Source of the DNA: Thermoplasmata archaeon
GTDB lineage: Archaea > Thermoplasmatota > Thermoplasmata > UBA184
Assembly: GCA_021827545.1 (NCBI GenBank)
Contig: JAKAVH010000106.1
Span: 1-5,992 of the forward strand
Direction: 5' to 3'
Length of the DNA: 5,992 nucleotides
Below, one piece after another: positions 4,629 to 5,992 of this stretch. Each line of letters opens with the position of its first letter. Position 1 is the first letter of the stretch. The position numbers were made by a program, and so were the translations under genes. The notes below the pieces were generated by a model. That model had not been told where the DNA came from. It ran no database searches and saw only the letters and a list, made by a program, of their open reading frames with translations.

Positions 4629-5992
4629 TCAGGTCGAGCGGACGAAGATCGAACCGTCAAGCTCGAACAGTCGACCCGGCACGGCGGGGGTCGTGAGGCC
4701 GAGGGTGACGTCCCCGGGATGGTCGATGGGAACTGCGCCCGAGATGGCCGCGAACGTGACGGCGACCGTCATCGGGGCATGGGCGACGACCACCGACGTC
4801 GGCGAGCCGGAGGCCGTGTACCCCGGCACGGCGCCGAGGGCGTAGGCATACGTGCCGTTCGGGGTCCAGAACGTGAGGGTGGAGAGCGTGGACGATTCCG
4901 TCACGCCCCTCAGACCGACCGACCACGCCGTCCCCGCCGCGAGGCCGGTCTCCTGGAACGTCACGAGATACGCGTGGACGAACGTGACCGGGACCGTCGT
5001 CCCGGAAGCCGAGAGGCTGACGTATCCGGCCGGCTTCTTGGGGGACATGTCGGGCACGGGGCCGACGACCCAGCTGTACTTCGCAGCCGGAAGATAGAAC
5101 GTGAGGGTGGCCGTCGAGGAGCTCGCGAGGGACCCTCCTACCGTCACGGACCATTCTGTCCCTACCGGAAGGCCCGTCTCGGCGAAAGTGAGCGAGGCGC
5201 CCGAGCCGACGGTCAGGGTGGTGGTGGCCGAGGCGGACCGGCCCAAGGAATCTGTGACCGTCACGCCGATCGAGTACGTTCCCCCGGCGGAGGGCGTGCA
5301 CGGTAGGGACGCGGTATTGGCGCTCAGGCAGCCGGGCGGAAGCCCGGAGTAGGCGTACTGAAGACCTCCGGAGCCGCCCGAGGCCGTGACCTCCAGTACA
5401 GCGGTGCCCCCGACGGAGACGGAGGCGGGGACCGCGATGAACGACGAGACGACCGGCGCTCCGGGGGTGAAGGTAACGCCGACCGACACGGCCGAGCCGG
5501 CGACGCCGACCGTTCCCGACTCGGGCAGGACGGTATATCCCGACACGGGGCCGACCGTGAACGTATAGTTACCGTTGGCCAACGAGAACGTGATCGAGGT
5601 CGACGACGAGGACCCCGCGACGCCCCCGAGCGTCACCGACCACGTCGTCCCGGGGGGGAGCCCCGTCTCTCGGAACGACACCGGGTACCACGGGGCGAAG
5701 AGAGCGACTTCGGTGAGGTTCGAGTTCATCGTGACCGTGGGCGAGGAGGTTGAACCCGTGTAGCTGCCGATTCCGGTCCCCCGCCAGCCGGCGAACCCGT
5801 AGCCGCTCGCGGGGCTCTCCGACAATGTCACCGAGCTCCCCGCCGGGTAGGTTCCGGACGGCGGCAAGACGGATCCGCCCGCCGCCGGTGTCGCAGCGGT
5901 CGACAGCGTGTACGTGGCTCCCGAACCGCCGCACGACGGGTTGTTGAAGAACGCCCTCAGCGGCGGGTACGTGATCCACGAGTCGTGATGGC
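4629..5992 (-). CDS. Secreted modular surface protein, C-terminal 453 residues, cut by right window edge
   Basis: The frame is open from the right edge to a TGA at 4631-4629; the N-terminus, with any signal peptide, lies outside. The visible part is rich in Ser, Thr, Gly and Val and is modular. Residues about 27-99 resemble a beta-repeat of the InlB B / Flg_new type (PAAGGSVLPPSGTYPAGSSV, FAGWRGTGIGSYTG, then TVTMNSNLTEVALF). Residues 102-176, 266-339 and 340-414 are three copies of a repeat with core F.ETGL..GT.WSV...G. Residues 177-265 form an Ig/PKD-like domain with a probable disulfide pair (C221, C231) in GLPPGC...LPC and the ending VTVTDSLGRSASATTTLTV. Such chains are common on thermopsin-like and other surface proteins of acid-loving archaea. 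They are probably stalks or adhesion modules; any catalytic domain would lie upstream. The last 39 residues show no membrane helix or sorting motif, so anchoring is unexplained. Confidence 0.87.
   Translation of the reverse strand, partial: HHDSWITYPPLRAFFNNPSCGGSGATYTLSTAATPAAGGSVLPPSGTYPAGSSVTLSESPASGYGFAGWRGTGIGSYTGSTSSPTVTMNSNLTEVALFAPWYPVSFRETGLPPGTTWSVTLGGVAGSSSSTSITFSLANGNYTFTVGPVSGYTVLPESGTVGVAGSAVSVGVTFTPGAPVVSSFIAVPASVSVGGTAVLEVTASGGSGGLQYAYSGLPPGCLSANTASLPCTPSAGGTYSIGVTVTDSLGRSASATTTLTVGSGASLTFAETGLPVGTEWSVTVGGSLASSSTATLTFYLPAAKYSWVVGPVPDMSPKKPAGYVSLSASGTTVPVTFVHAYLVTFQETGLAAGTAWSVGLRGVTESSTLSTLTFWTPNGTYAYALGAVPGYTASGSPTSVVVAHAPMTVAVTFAAISGAVPIDHPGDVTLGLTTPAVPGRLFELDGSIFVRST
4749..4973 (-). 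repeat. Surface repeat copy 3
   Basis: About 75 residues starting YLVTFQETGLAAGTAWSVGL, then STLTFWTPNGTYAYALGAVP. It adjoins copy 2 without a linker and leads into the unmatched 39-residue C-terminal tail. The copies share a core but differ at most other positions, so the duplications are old. Confidence 0.8.
4974..5195 (-). repeat. Surface repeat copy 2
   Basis: About 74 residues starting ASLTFAETGLPVGTEWSVTV, then TATLTFYLPAAKYSWVVGPV. Between GPV and GY it carries an extra Lys-containing stretch (PDMSPKKPA) that the other two copies lack. It follows the Ig-like domain directly. Confidence 0.8.
5463..5687 (-). repeat. Surface repeat copy 1
   Basis: About 75 residues starting YPVSFRETGLPPGTTWSVTL, then STSITFSLANGNYTFTVGPV, then a SGY...VGVTF strand. 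It directly follows the GW-type beta-repeat and precedes the Ig-like domain. It is the closest of the three to the family consensus. Confidence 0.8.

Noticed and set aside
4508..4660. Upstream extension of the metallophosphoesterase to an ATG at 4660
   Set aside because: It would overlap the end of the surface-protein gene and the promoter candidate, adds unconserved-looking sequence, and ignores the GAGGGG site before ATG 4507.
3689..4696. Plus-strand open frame of 335 codons across the metallophosphoesterase
   Set aside because: The opposite frame carries all phosphoesterase metal motifs; this one is low-complexity Arg/Glu/Val-rich sequence of the kind GC-rich antisense frames give.
1..5992. 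CRISPR arrays, tRNA or rRNA genes, insertion sequences, integrases
   Set aside because: Reading both strands by eye, I found no regularly spaced repeats, cloverleaf-like segments, transposase motifs or long terminal inverted repeats.

Overview
This is a very GC-rich, gene-dense window with strong G/C preference at third codon positions. It most likely comes from an archaeon. The evidence is TATA-like boxes about 25 bases before a presumed leaderless start, ribosome-binding sites of the GAGGGG type before GTG or ATG starts, and a secreted protein built from repeats with the core ETGLP.GT.WSV. From general knowledge, such repeats, alternating with Ig/PKD-like domains that carry a GLPPGC...C motif, are typical of surface proteins of Thermoplasmatota and some other archaea. 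A high-GC Thermoplasmatota relative is my inference. No rRNA or other phylogenetic marker is present to prove it.

Layout. Positions 1-567 (minus) hold the N-terminal 189 residues of a membrane-anchored phosphoesterase of the acid phosphatase/phospholipase C type, cut by the left edge. Positions 568-818 are a divergent intergenic region with one convincing TATA-like box, a second AT-rich element and a GGACCG dyad. Positions 819-2471 (plus) encode a complete permease of the amino acid/polyamine (APC) superfamily. After 41 bases, 2513-3544 (plus) encode a protein that looks like a nucleotidyltransferase-fold enzyme distantly resembling the AbiEii type. It may be cotranscribed with the permease. 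Six bases further, and convergent, 3551-4507 (minus) encode a cytosolic calcineurin-like metallophosphoesterase with its full set of metal ligands. A 121-base spacer with a hairpin and a promoter candidate separates it from 4629-5992 (minus), the C-terminal 453 residues of a large extracellular repeat protein cut by the right edge.

How the genes relate. Two cell-surface proteins flank a transporter and two cytosolic enzymes. A surface phosphoesterase next to a permease transcribed divergently would fit scavenging of organic nutrients, but nothing in the sequence proves a shared pathway. I see no CRISPR array, tRNA, rRNA, insertion sequence or integrase, and no clear multi-gene defence cassette. 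The least explained gene is the nucleotidyltransferase-like protein, which has no recognisable antitoxin partner beside it.
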